Of a stretch of DNA of 10,855 bases, positions 1 to 7,563 are shown one piece after another. This stretch comes from Prevotellaceae bacterium UBA3646 (GTDB taxonomy: Bacteria; Bacteroidota; Bacteroidia; Bacteroidales; Bacteroidaceae), in the NCBI GenBank assembly GCA_002373535.1, contig DFKL01000092.1, positions 1 to 10,855 on the forward strand, in the 5' to 3' direction. How positions within the stretch are numbered: position 1 is the stretch's first letter; each line of letters opens with the position of its first letter. The position numbers were made by a program, and so were the translations under genes. The notes beneath the pieces are model-generated. The model saw only the letters and a list, made by a program, of their open reading frames with translations. It was not told the DNA's origin and ran no database searches.

Positions 1-1
1 G

Positions 2-403
2 CATAACAGCCTGGCCAACAACCAGCTAACCAACACTCTATACGACATCTGCAACAATGAGGAATGGCTGTCCAACCACAGCCAGGTGGAGGACATCCTG
101 TTCGTCCCGGCCATCAGGACGCTGGAACAAAAAATCCAAAAGGCGGACATAACGGCAAAGATATCGGATATGATAAACAATGCCGACGGCCGCGAACAGA
201 TTTCAGAACGTGAGAAGGAGATCATCGTCTGCCTGGTGCAGGGTATGTCCAACAAGGAAGTGGCTGCCAAACTTTTCATCTCGGTAAATACTGTCATAAC
301 CCACCGTCGCAACATTGCCCGCAAACTCCAGATACATTCACTGGCAGGACTGACGATATACGCCATTGCAAACAACCTGATTGAGAAAAACCTGTTTCTT
401 TAG
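2..403 (+). CDS. Hemerythrin-like/LuxR-type HTH transcriptional regulator (5' end missing)
   Basis: The reading frame is open to the left edge, so the GTG at 86 is not the true start and the N-terminus lies outside the window. The visible 133 residues hold two parts. The first about 45 residues contain H-x3-E-D followed by LFVPAI, the kind of His/Glu pattern that ends a hemerythrin-like four-helix di-iron domain. The last about 65 residues form a LuxR/GerE helix-turn-helix, with ISEREKEI at its start and NKEVAAKLFISVNTV in the recognition region. This matches, from memory, a Bacteroidota family that fuses a hemerythrin/RIC-like domain to a LuxR-type HTH. Hemerythrin-like domains bind oxygen, NO or reactive oxygen species through iron, so a redox- or NO-sensing regulator is a reasonable inference; targets are unknown. 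The HTH is certain, the hemerythrin part likely. The gene is followed by a 68-base gap with a promoter for the next gene. Confidence 0.85.
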   Translation, partial: HNSLANNQLTNTLYDICNNEEWLSNHSQVEDILFVPAIRTLEQKIQKADITAKISDMINNADGREQISEREKEIIVCLVQGMSNKEVAAKLFISVNTVITHRRNIARKLQIHSLAGLTIYAIANNLIEKNLFL

Positions 404-421
404 TCTTTTTGTCCGACAGAC

Positions 422-452
422 TTGTATATTGCAATCAAAGATTGTATCTTTG
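422..452 (+). promoter_or_regulatory. Bacteroidota-type promoter upstream of the SBF transporter
   Basis: A TTG at 422-424 is separated by 20 bp from TATCTTTG at 445-452, which fits the Bacteroidota primary sigma consensus (-33 TTTG, 19-21 bp, -7 TAnnTTTG). Transcription would start near 458-460, leaving a very short leader before the ATG at 472. It probably drives the transporter and much of the downstream + strand run, because I find no equally good match in the short gaps further on. Confidence 0.6.
432..444. repeat. Small interrupted palindrome in the promoter spacer
   Basis: CAATC and GATTG are perfect inverted halves separated by AAA, lying between the -33 and -7 elements of the promoter at 422-452. 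This would be a natural place for a repressor or activator to bind, but the halves are only 5 bp, so chance is possible in AT-rich intergenic DNA. Confidence 0.35.
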
Positions 453-471
453 TGCATAAGAATCTGTGCAA

Positions 472-1446
472 ATGGCTCTAATTAAATCATCCTTACGCTT
501 CATATATAAGAACGCACTAATCTCAGCACTGGCAGCGGGAATAGTTGGATATGAAACGTTTGCGCACATTCCGTTCCTGGAACCTGTAGGCAACACCATA
601 GGACCGTGGCTCACGGAGTGGTTGCCGATAGGCATGTTCCTGTTGCTATACTTCACTTTCTGCAAGATAAGGATATCTGAGCTAAGACCACGTACATGGC
701 ACTTCGTAATACAACTGATACGCACCATGCTTTCTGCATCTATTGTACTGTTAATCATCATATTTGCAGGCAACGCGGAAGTAAAGCTTGTACTGGAGGG
801 ACTATTCATCTGCTTTATCTGCCCAACCGCAGCAGCTGTCGTAGTCGTTGCCGAAAAGCTGGGAGGAAACATCGGGTCGCTTACTATATTCACAATAATT
901 GCCAATGTAGTAACAATGATCATCATTCCGCTTTTCTTCCCAATGGTAGAGCGCGAAGCTGACATATCATTCTACCATGCCATGCTCCTGTTGTTACGCA
1001 ATGTGACTATAGTTCTGGTCCTTCCACTGGCTCTTGCCCAACTCTCCCGACTGTACTTTCCACGTATGGTAAGTAAATTCAACCGACACAAAAATATCTC
1101 TTTCTACATCTGGTGTGCCAACCTGATCATCGTCACCGGCCTGACAATAAGGAATATAGAGGCAAGCACCGTTTCTGGTTCTGTGCTATGTCTCCTGCTC
1201 ATATTGCCACTGTTTGCATGCCTTGCCCAATTTGCAATCGGCAAGGAAGTAGGACGGCAATGGGACGACAGCATAAATGCTGGGCAGGCTCTCGGACAGA
1301 AAAACACTGTAGTCGGTATATGGCTGACTCTCACGTACCTTAACCCTCTGGCTGCCGTGGCACCGGGCGCATATATATTGTGGCAGAACCTGGTCAACGG
1401 CTGGCAACTGTGGTACAAGGAGAGATACGGGACACTTAAATGGTAG
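472..1446 (+). CDS. SBF-type (bile acid:sodium symporter-like) membrane transporter
   Basis: This 324-residue polytopic inner-membrane protein has about nine or ten hydrophobic segments spread over its whole length. It resembles the bile acid:sodium symporter (SBF/BASS, TC 2.A.28) family. Supporting features are the central segment FICPTAAAVVVVAEKLGG, where helices cross the bilayer in this fold, and a late GQKNTVVGIWL stretch followed by LNPLAAVAPGAY. The length is normal for bacterial members, which usually couple Na+ to uptake of organic anions; the substrate cannot be read from sequence. I prefer the ATG at 472 over the in-frame GTG six bases upstream, because it gives a conventional short basic N-terminus (MALIKSSLRF). 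Neither start has a clear Shine-Dalgarno site, which is common in Bacteroidota. A promoter sits just upstream. An MFS or AEC carrier is a less likely alternative. Confidence 0.78.
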   Translation: MALIKSSLRFIYKNALISALAAGIVGYETFAHIPFLEPVGNTIGPWLTEWLPIGMFLLLYFTFCKIRISELRPRTWHFVIQLIRTMLSASIVLLIIIFAGNAEVKLVLEGLFICFICPTAAAVVVVAEKLGGNIGSLTIFTIIANVVTMIIIPLFFPMVEREADISFYHAMLLLLRNVTIVLVLPLALAQLSRLYFPRMVSKFNRHKNISFYIWCANLIIVTGLTIRNIEASTVSGSVLCLLLILPLFACLAQFAIGKEVGRQWDDSINAGQALGQKNTVVGIWLTLTYLNPLAAVAPGAYILWQNLVNGWQLWYKERYGTLKW

Positions 1447-1454
1447 GAAGAATC

Positions 1455-1715
1455 ATGGAAGACCCAATAAAATTCAGAAGACTCTATATTGACGATCCAA
1501 GGGCCGAAGAGTATCACAAGGCTGCCTTTGAGAAACTGCAGACTCTCTTCCCCTATAAAAGGATAACGTCATACGACGTACTGACCATCGGCATACAGAC
1601 AGATTCGCCATACTCTCAGACTGGTACCGACACATATCAACTGGGACTTATTGACGATGATACACCTGCAATAAGGAACTGCCGAGACGATCAGTTGATA
1701 ACTTTCAGGGTATAA
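1455..1715 (+). CDS. Small protein of unknown function (86 aa)
   Basis: I do not recognise this family. The protein is soluble and acidic overall, with no signal peptide or membrane segment. Its N-terminal half is charged and probably helical (RAEEYHKAAFEKLQ); the C-terminal half is rich in Asp, Thr and Tyr. Two in-frame starts exist: ATG 1440, overlapping the transporter stop by 7 bases, and ATG 1455. I chose 1455 because AGGAAG at 1445-1450 sits 4 bases before it, a proper Shine-Dalgarno site. The frame is closed by TAA 16 bases before the thioesterase, so it fits as an ordinary member of the same operon. That it is a real gene rests on this tight fit and the ribosome binding site; its role is unknown. 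Confidence 0.6.
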   Translation: MEDPIKFRRLYIDDPRAEEYHKAAFEKLQTLFPYKRITSYDVLTIGIQTDSPYSQTGTDTYQLGLIDDDTPAIRNCRDDQLITFRV

Positions 1716-1730
1716 TCAAACACAAAGGAC

Positions 1731-2174
1731 ATGATGATATACAAGCACAAGGTTCAATACTACGAAACAGACAAGCAGGGCATAACACATCACTCTAACT
1801 ATGTCCGCATCATGGAGGAGGCACGCGTATATGCCATGGAACAGATGGGATTCGGCTATGAGCGGATGGAGGCAGAAGGATTCTACTCGCCTGTCATCGG
1901 AATAACGTGCGACTACAAGCGTCCGACCACATTTCCCGATGTGATAGATGTCAATATTCACGTCGCTGAAATCAGCAAGTTAAAATGCCGGTTTGCCTAC
2001 CGTATGTGCGTAGGCGACAAGGTCGTCTGCACTGCGACGTCACAACATTGCTTCCTGGACCGTAACGGGCGACCGGTGGTTATCGAAGACCATTTCCCCC
2101 AGTTCTACCATGCGTTGACAGAAATGCAAAATAAAGAACAAGAAAGTAACGACAAAAAGCATCATGTCAGTTAA
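1731..2174 (+). CDS. Acyl-CoA thioesterase, 4HBT/YbgC-like hotdog family
   Basis: This 147-residue cytoplasmic protein has the 4-hydroxybenzoyl-CoA thioesterase (4HBT) hotdog signature: YYETDKQGITHHSNYVRIME near residues 10-29, with Asp14 as the expected catalytic acid and the usual His-x-Asn-Tyr on the hotdog helix. Such enzymes hydrolyse acyl-CoA or acyl-ACP thioesters; the physiological substrate varies and is not predictable here. Length is typical, with a charged C-terminal tail of about 15 residues. AAAGGA at 1724-1729 serves either ATG 1731 or ATG 1734; the second gives better spacing and the start MIYKHKVQYYETD, so the true protein may be one residue shorter. Its end overlaps the next gene by 11 bases, suggesting translational coupling with the HAD phosphatase. 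Confidence 0.88.
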   Translation: MMIYKHKVQYYETDKQGITHHSNYVRIMEEARVYAMEQMGFGYERMEAEGFYSPVIGITCDYKRPTTFPDVIDVNIHVAEISKLKCRFAYRMCVGDKVVCTATSQHCFLDRNGRPVVIEDHFPQFYHALTEMQNKEQESNDKKHHVS

Positions 2175-2943
2175 AGCCGTATTCCTGGACATAGACGGCA
2201 CACTGGTGTCATTCAAGACACACAAGATACCTGTGTCTACATTGAATGCCGTACATCGTGTCAGGCAAAAAGGTATAAAAGTCTTTATTGCCACAGGACG
2301 TCCACTGCCTTTCATCGACAACCTGACCGGCTTGGCACATGACGGTATCATGTGCGTGAACGGAGCATGCTGTATGGATGCTGACGGAAATATCTTCTAT
2401 AAGCGCCCTATACCCCAAGGGGATATCGAGCGTCTTATCCAGGATTCAAAGCTGCATCCAATACCTATATCTTTTGCCAGCAACGAGAGAGCAGTCATTT
2501 GCAATACGGCTACTGCCAGAAAAGAAGTCGAAGAAGTATTCTCGCTCCTATCTATACCGTTACCGGAAGAAGTCGCTATTGATGAAATCCGTGACATGGA
2601 TGTAATGCAAGCCGTGGCCTTCTATACAGAAGACTGGGAAACACGTATTAGACGAGATATCATCCCAAACTGTGACACGACACGCTGGCATCCATACTTT
2701 GCCGACTGCATCGCCAAGGGGACGAACAAGGCTGCAGGCATGGATCAATTCTGCATGCACTATGGTATTGACATCGCAGATACCATGGCATTCGGCGATG
2801 GCGGCAATGACATAGAAATGCTCAGGCATGCAGGCACAGGTGTAGCCATGGGCAATGCATGTGATATGGTAAAAGCATCTGCCGACATAGTAACCACATC
2901 TGTCGACGAGGACGGAGTGGCAAATATCCTGAATATGATATAA
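2164..2943 (+). CDS. Cof-type HAD-IIB family phosphatase
   Basis: This 259-residue cytoplasmic enzyme carries all four HAD motifs: motif I LDIDGTL with nucleophile Asp9 and acid/base Asp11, motif II FIATGRP with Thr44, motif III Lys in AKGTNKAAGMDQF near residue 185, and motif IV FGDGGNDIEML near residues 204-214, whose acidic residues bind Mg2+. The inserted cap between motifs II and III makes it a type IIB (Cof/YidA-like) member, which dephosphorylates sugar phosphates, flavin or pyridoxal phosphates and similar small metabolites; the substrate is not predictable. Length is usual for the family. It begins inside the last codons of the thioesterase (ATG and TAA within 11 bases) and ends 13 bases before the DNA polymerase gene. 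Confidence 0.92.
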   Translation: MSVKAVFLDIDGTLVSFKTHKIPVSTLNAVHRVRQKGIKVFIATGRPLPFIDNLTGLAHDGIMCVNGACCMDADGNIFYKRPIPQGDIERLIQDSKLHPIPISFASNERAVICNTATARKEVEEVFSLLSIPLPEEVAIDEIRDMDVMQAVAFYTEDWETRIRRDIIPNCDTTRWHPYFADCIAKGTNKAAGMDQFCMHYGIDIADTMAFGDGGNDIEMLRHAGTGVAMGNACDMVKASADIVTTSVDEDGVANILNMI

Positions 2944-2956
2944 ACACTTTGGAAAA

Positions 2957-4381
2957 GTGTCTGACAACCGCACATACATAGCCATAGACCTGAAGTCATT
3001 CTATGCTTCCGTAGAATGTATTGAACGAGGACTTGACCCACTGACGACCAACCTGGTCGTAGCCGACGAGTCACGGACAGAAAAGACGATCTGCCTGGCT
3101 GTCACGCCCAGCCTGAAGGCAAGAGGCATCAGCGGACGCGCCAGATTGTTCGAGGTTCTGCAAAAAGTCAGAAAAGACCAGATAATAATAGCGCCGCCAC
3201 GGATGGCCTACTATATAGAGTACAGCACCCGTATATACGACATCTACCTTAAATACATAGCCCCCGAAGATATCCACGTCTATTCCATAGACGAAGTCAT
3301 AATGGACGTAACCGCCTATATGCAGACGTACAGGATGTCTGCCCGCCAACTGGCAGCTACCATGATACGGGACGTACTCAAGAATACGGGCATTACCGCA
3401 ACGGCAGGCATCGGGACCAACATGTACCTCTGCAAGGTAGCAATGGATATAGTGGCAAAGCGCATACCTGCCGACAAGGATGGAGTAAGAATAGCAGAAC
3501 TGGACGAACGCTCATACAGGGAACAGTTGTGGAATCACCGTCCGCTTACATCATTCTGGCGAGTCGGACACGGCATAGCCGAAAAACTTTCCCATTACGG
3601 CATAGACACCATGGGAAAGATAGCACGTGTATCAGAACAGAACGAAGAGCTGCTCTACAAACTGTTCGGCGTCAACGCCGAATTGCTCATAGACCATGCC
3701 TGGGGATGGGAGCCGGTAACCATGGAGTATGTCAAAGCATATCGTCCCGAGACCAACAGTATGTCCAACGGTCAGGTACTTACACAGCCATATACGTATC
3801 AGATGGCTCGTAACGTAGTAATGGAGATGGCTGACTCAATAGCCCTCAGCCTGGTCGACAAAAGACTGGTTGCAAATCAGTTCGTGCTTACTGTCAGCTA
3901 TGACAGGGAATCACTTACCAGACCTGATATCGCCATGAAATACAGCGGAAAAATCGTCACCGACCACTATGGACGCATGGTACCCAAGCATGCACATGCA
4001 ACAGCAAGCCTCAACGCACACACATCGTCTGGCCAGGAGATAATAGATACCATCGTATCATTGTATGACAAGACCGTAAACAGCGACCTGCTTATCAGGC
4101 GCATAAACATCTGTGCAAACAATATCATTCCTGAGGATGACGCCCGCCGCCATAGCAACCGCCATCAGGCCAAACAATTAGATCTGTTCACAGACTATCA
4201 GGCAATGGAACGCGAACAGGCAAACAGACTGACTGCCCGCAAGAAGGAACGTAACATGCAGGAAACTCTGTTGAAAATCAAGCATCGATTCGGCAAGAAC
4301 GCAATCCTTAGAGGAACAAGCTATGCCATCGGAGCAACGGCAAGAGACAGAAACAACCAGATAGGCGGTCATAAAGCCTGA
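2957..4381 (+). CDS. Y-family translesion DNA polymerase (UmuC/UvrX-like)
   Basis: This 474-residue polymerase bypasses damaged template bases with low fidelity. It begins IDLKSFYASVE with metal-binding Asp11 and has YSIDEVIMDVT with catalytic Asp112 and Glu113, the two acidic motifs of the palm. A helix-hairpin-helix-like region follows (GIGTNMYLCKVAMDIVAK), then the little-finger domain. QLDLF at residues 407-411 is a good beta-clamp binding motif, and the end RNNQIGGHKA is typical of the UvrX/YqjW-like branch rather than DinB. Translation starts at GTG 2957; no other in-frame start lies between the preceding stop and this codon. The gene is followed 22 bases later by a YolD-like gene, the usual partner of this branch. 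No LexA-type box is evident just upstream, so control is probably by the shared operon. Confidence 0.95.
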   Translation: MSDNRTYIAIDLKSFYASVECIERGLDPLTTNLVVADESRTEKTICLAVTPSLKARGISGRARLFEVLQKVRKDQIIIAPPRMAYYIEYSTRIYDIYLKYIAPEDIHVYSIDEVIMDVTAYMQTYRMSARQLAATMIRDVLKNTGITATAGIGTNMYLCKVAMDIVAKRIPADKDGVRIAELDERSYREQLWNHRPLTSFWRVGHGIAEKLSHYGIDTMGKIARVSEQNEELLYKLFGVNAELLIDHAWGWEPVTMEYVKAYRPETNSMSNGQVLTQPYTYQMARNVVMEMADSIALSLVDKRLVANQFVLTVSYDRESLTRPDIAMKYSGKIVTDHYGRMVPKHAHATASLNAHTSSGQEIIDTIVSLYDKTVNSDLLIRRINICANNIIPEDDARRHSNRHQAKQLDLFTDYQAMEREQANRLTARKKERNMQETLLKIKHRFGKNAILRGTSYAIGATARDRNNQIGGHKA

Positions 4382-4403
4382 CACCACACATATAACTTCT
4401 GAG

Positions 4404-4604
4404 ATGAATCAATACGACGACATAATCAACCACCCACACCACGTATCCGACAGACATCCACGGATGAGCATGTATCAGCGTGCGGCCCAGTTTGCCCCGT
4501 TCTCGGCACTTGCAGGACACAGCGAGGCAATCATGGAAACTGTCAGGAAGAATCAGGAGAACTATCAAGACAAACATACAGAAGACATATACAATGATCA
4601 ATAA
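4404..4604 (+). CDS. YolD-like small protein, partner of the Y-family polymerase
   Basis: This 66-residue protein has the core seen in small proteins encoded after UvrX/YqjW-type polymerases: YDDIIN, HHVS, HPRMSM, then RAAQFAPFSAL. These are often annotated as YolD-like, a group proposed on gene context to act as a functional counterpart of UmuD in species that lack it; that role is a prediction, not shown here. It has no signal peptide or membrane segment and a hydrophilic, probably helical C-terminus. It starts 22 bases after the polymerase stop and overlaps the next gene by 11 bases. Identity is fairly sure from the motif and the neighbour together. Confidence 0.85.
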   Translation: MNQYDDIINHPHHVSDRHPRMSMYQRAAQFAPFSALAGHSEAIMETVRKNQENYQDKHTEDIYNDQ

Positions 4605-5937
4605 ATTCCTGACAACGGCACTTATACTGTTTCCTCTCACAACCATGGCGCATAACGGAGACGATGCCGTCCGGATCGTCTGGAACGATTCCACGGCAAA
4701 GGTTGTATGCCCCACTCCATCGGACTCGCTAAAAATCAGAATCAATGGTGGTCATGTAATCATCAACAACAAATACCAGTCACGGCGGCTCACTTTCCTC
4801 CTTAGCGGACAATGCAACAACGGCTCCCTACGATACAAAGGCAAAAACAAGTGTACACTTGTCATGGAGAACCTGACACTCAACAATTACAGCCGTTGCC
4901 CATTAGATATCAAAAACATCCACCCATGCATACTGTCGCTAAAGGGCAATAACACAATTTCAGTATGCGCCGACACACTGGATGCCGCCATTGTCCGAGC
5001 CAAAGGGAACCTTACCATCAATGGCAACGGCAGCCTCCAGCTCACGTCTGGCAGCATAGGCTGCAAAGGAATCAAAGTCGGGAAAGATCTCACTATTGAT
5101 TCTGGCACGATACATATAGCTACTTCGGGAATGTATGTCAATATCGACACGACATCAAACGTAGCACCCAAAATGGCACCCCACCCTGACGGCCGGCCCA
5201 GACATTTCGCTCCAGCCAACGTCCATAATACTACACAACTACCAGAAAGCAAAGAATTTACAGGACCGCCAAGAAAACAAAAATACAACGGTACGTCAAA
5301 GGCGACTCGTGTAAAAGGAAACATAGTCATAAACGGTGGAGTGCTGGATATCCGGACATCTGCACCAGGGGCGGAAGGTCTCGAAGGCAGGACAAGCGTT
5401 ACAATCAATGGCGGTGAGATATACATAGATGCATACGATGACGGCATCAATTCACAAGGAAAGATAATGATTGCCGGTGGCAAGATCCGTGTCATCAGCA
5501 GACATAATGATGCCGTAGACAGCAATGCGCAGGCTGGCACAGGAATCATCATCAGCGGCGGAGACTGCGAAGCATTGACCCTGGCTGGCTCGCCCGAAGA
5601 AGGATTGGACTGTGACCTTACACCTATCATTGTCACAGGCGGACGCGCAATTGCCATAGGAGGAGCCATGAGCTCCTCTCCCAGCGTCCCGAACAATCAG
5701 ACTGCGGCACAGCCTACGTTGCTAATCTGCAACAGACACCTGTCTGCAGGAGACGCCATCAGGATACTGAACGACAAAGGCAGAAGCATTTTTACCTACA
5801 CTTCACCCCATACCGTACCCAATGCATATATCACTATAACTTCCCCATATCTAAAAAAGGACAAGACATACCGCATCGTAATGGACGGAAGCAAAGACGT
5901 CAGTGCAACATTCAAGTCAAGATTCCTCAGACTATAG
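4594..5937 (+). CDS. Exported carbohydrate-binding domain (DUF4353-like) beta-helix protein
   Basis: This 447-residue secreted protein opens with a signal peptide (about residues 1-19, cleavage near TTMA/HN). From about residue 135 to 350 it is built of repeated short beta strands ending in Gly-Gly or similar turns: NLTINGNGSLQLTS, DLTIDSGTIHIATS, NIVINGGVLDIRTS, SVTINGGEIYIDA, KIMIAGGKIRVIS, GIIISGGDCEALT, PIIVTGGRAIAIGG. That pattern, with DDGINSQ and NDAVDSN between rungs, is typical of the DUF4353 'carbohydrate-binding domain' right-handed beta-helix. A Pro/His/Arg-rich linker interrupts the helix near residues 190-230. A related clostridial protein binds acidic polysaccharide; ligand and location here (periplasm or outer surface) are inferred. 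I chose ATG 4594 because the longer open frame from 4480 runs through the YolD-like gene and would bury the signal peptide. The sulfatase follows 49 bases downstream. Confidence 0.82.
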   Translation: MINKFLTTALILFPLTTMAHNGDDAVRIVWNDSTAKVVCPTPSDSLKIRINGGHVIINNKYQSRRLTFLLSGQCNNGSLRYKGKNKCTLVMENLTLNNYSRCPLDIKNIHPCILSLKGNNTISVCADTLDAAIVRAKGNLTINGNGSLQLTSGSIGCKGIKVGKDLTIDSGTIHIATSGMYVNIDTTSNVAPKMAPHPDGRPRHFAPANVHNTTQLPESKEFTGPPRKQKYNGTSKATRVKGNIVINGGVLDIRTSAPGAEGLEGRTSVTINGGEIYIDAYDDGINSQGKIMIAGGKIRVISRHNDAVDSNAQAGTGIIISGGDCEALTLAGSPEEGLDCDLTPIIVTGGRAIAIGGAMSSSPSVPNNQTAAQPTLLICNRHLSAGDAIRILNDKGRSIFTYTSPHTVPNAYITITSPYLKKDKTYRIVMDGSKDVSATFKSRFLRL

Positions 5938-5986
5938 AAACGTCAGCCCTGAATACTGAAAAACAATCATAACAGATACGGATAAG

Positions 5987-7507
5987 ATGAAAAGAATCGG
6001 ATTATTGTCAACAACCGTATTACCGTTTGTAACCATGGCACAGAACCCAAATGTCGTCTTGATTGTAGCGGACGACCTGGGATACGGTGATATCTCATGC
6101 TACGGAGCAACCAGAGTGAGCACTCCCAACGTAGACGACCTTGCAAGGCAAGGAATCAGATTTACCGACGCTCACTGCGTAGCCTCTACCAGCACCCCGT
6201 CACGCTACGGAATGCTGACAGGCATGTACCCATTCCGCAAACCTGACACCAACATAGCTGCCGGCGATGCATCGATGATTATAAATCCTGACCAATATAC
6301 AATAGCAGACCTGTTCAAAGACAACGGATACTACACTGCTGCCATCGGCAAATGGCATCTGGGACTTGGCAGTACTGCCGGAGGCCAAGACTGGAATGGC
6401 GTAGTGGACCAGACTCCGAACGATCTTGGTTTTGAATATAGCTACATCATGGCTGCAACAGCAGACCGGGTGCCATGTGTATTCATCGAGCAGGGACGAG
6501 TTGCAAACTATGACCCGGAAGCCCCGATACGAGTCAGCTACCAGAAACCTCTGGATGGCGAGGTAACATACATGATGACCCCGGAAAGCGAACTGAAACT
6601 GAAAAGCTCGCACGGGCACAACAATGCAATCGTAAACGGAATAGGCCGTATCGGCTATATGACAGGCGGAGGCAAGGCCCTGTGGAAGGACGAAGACATT
6701 GCCGACAGCATAACGGCACACGCATTGCAGTTTATAGACCAGCACAAGGACAGACCATTTTTCCTATATCTGGCAACAAACGACATACATGTTCCACGAT
6801 ATCCACATGACCGTTTCCGTGGCCAGAGCCCAATGGGCCTGAGGGGAGACGCAATTGCACAGTTTGACTGGACAGTAGGTCAGGTGACAGCCAAACTGAA
6901 GGAACTCGGACTGACAGAGAACACCATGATTATACTTACCAGTGACAACGGGCCTGTATTGGACGACGGATATATAGACAAGGCTCCAGAACTGGCAGGA
7001 GACCACCGCCCTGGAGGACATATGCGTGGAGGAAAGTACAGTGCCTTCGAGGCAGGAAGTACCATTCCATTCATCGTCAGCTGGCCGGGACATATTCCAC
7101 AAGACAGGGTAAGCAAAGCCCTGTTCTCCCAAATAGACCTGATGGGGTCACTGTCACAGCTCCTGAAAGCAAAGCTTCCTGCCAATGCTGGGAGAGATAC
7201 ACGTGGAGTACTGAATACCATGACGGGTAAGGGACGTAAGGGAACGAGGTACAATATCTCCATGTCATCAAACCGCTCGCTGACAATCAGGACCGCAAGA
7301 TGGAAATATATCGAGCCGAGTCCTGGCAGACCTCTGATGCAGTCGGTCAACATTGAGACAGGCTTTACCAGCCAAGAACAACTGTATGACATGACATCCG
7401 ACCCCGGCGAAACCGTCAATGTTGCCGACAAATATCCGAAAGTCGCCGCAAAACTGAAAGGGATATTACGTCAGTCCCGCAATGCATATCAATACAAAGC
7501 GCGATAA
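5987..7507 (+). CDS. Exported sulfatase, Ser-type (S1 family)
   Basis: This 506-residue type I sulfatase removes sulfate esters, probably from a sulfated glycan. A signal peptide (about residues 1-18, cut near TMA/Q) sends it to the periplasm. Asp29 and Asp30 in IVADDLGYGD are calcium ligands. The maturation motif is S69-T-P-S-R73, the Ser form of C/S-x-P-S-R, so formylglycine would be made by a radical-SAM anaerobic maturase, which is not in the window. IGKWHLGLG supplies the active-site Lys/His pair, and TSDNGP (Asp320, Asn321) completes the metal site. The C-terminal part has the usual small subdomain (RTARWKYI, EQLYDMTSDPGE). Length is standard. It follows the beta-helix protein by 49 bases, suggesting the two act on or bind the same glycan. 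No SusC/SusD pair or glycosidase is visible, and the exact sulfatase subfamily and substrate cannot be assigned. Confidence 0.93.
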   Translation: MKRIGLLSTTVLPFVTMAQNPNVVLIVADDLGYGDISCYGATRVSTPNVDDLARQGIRFTDAHCVASTSTPSRYGMLTGMYPFRKPDTNIAAGDASMIINPDQYTIADLFKDNGYYTAAIGKWHLGLGSTAGGQDWNGVVDQTPNDLGFEYSYIMAATADRVPCVFIEQGRVANYDPEAPIRVSYQKPLDGEVTYMMTPESELKLKSSHGHNNAIVNGIGRIGYMTGGGKALWKDEDIADSITAHALQFIDQHKDRPFFLYLATNDIHVPRYPHDRFRGQSPMGLRGDAIAQFDWTVGQVTAKLKELGLTENTMIILTSDNGPVLDDGYIDKAPELAGDHRPGGHMRGGKYSAFEAGSTIPFIVSWPGHIPQDRVSKALFSQIDLMGSLSQLLKAKLPANAGRDTRGVLNTMTGKGRKGTRYNISMSSNRSLTIRTARWKYIEPSPGRPLMQSVNIETGFTSQEQLYDMTSDPGETVNVADKYPKVAAKLKGILRQSRNAYQYKAR

Positions 7508-7538
7508 CCGGACTGGCTTTCCCTGAAAATACCAAGCA

Positions 7539-7557
7539 CTCTCTGCACAACAGAGGG
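7539..7557. terminator. Hairpin between convergent genes, possible terminator
   Basis: CTCTCTG and CAGAGGG form a 7-bp stem with one G-T wobble around a 5-base loop (CACAA), in the 56-base gap where the sulfatase and the lipoprotein gene converge. No run of T follows on either strand, so it is not a textbook intrinsic terminator; position is the main support. Confidence 0.35.
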
Positions 7558-7563
7558 GACATA

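Noticed and set aside
2944..2956. SOS/LexA-type operator before the Y-family polymerase
   Set aside because: The gap is only 13 bases and shows no palindrome; the polymerase seems to depend on an upstream promoter.
4480..4593. N-terminal extension of the beta-helix protein
   Set aside because: The frame is open, but this part lies inside the YolD-like gene in another frame and would place the signal peptide internally; ATG 4594 gives a clean secreted protein.
4887..5696. Open frame of 269 codons on the - strand inside the beta-helix gene
   Set aside because: It is the complement of the repetitive beta-strand coding region, which avoids stops on the other strand; the translation shows Pro/Ser-rich low-complexity sequence and no motif.
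6880..7431. Open frame of 183 codons on the - strand inside the sulfatase gene
   Set aside because: Shadow of the sulfatase, whose catalytic and metal-site motifs are intact throughout this region.
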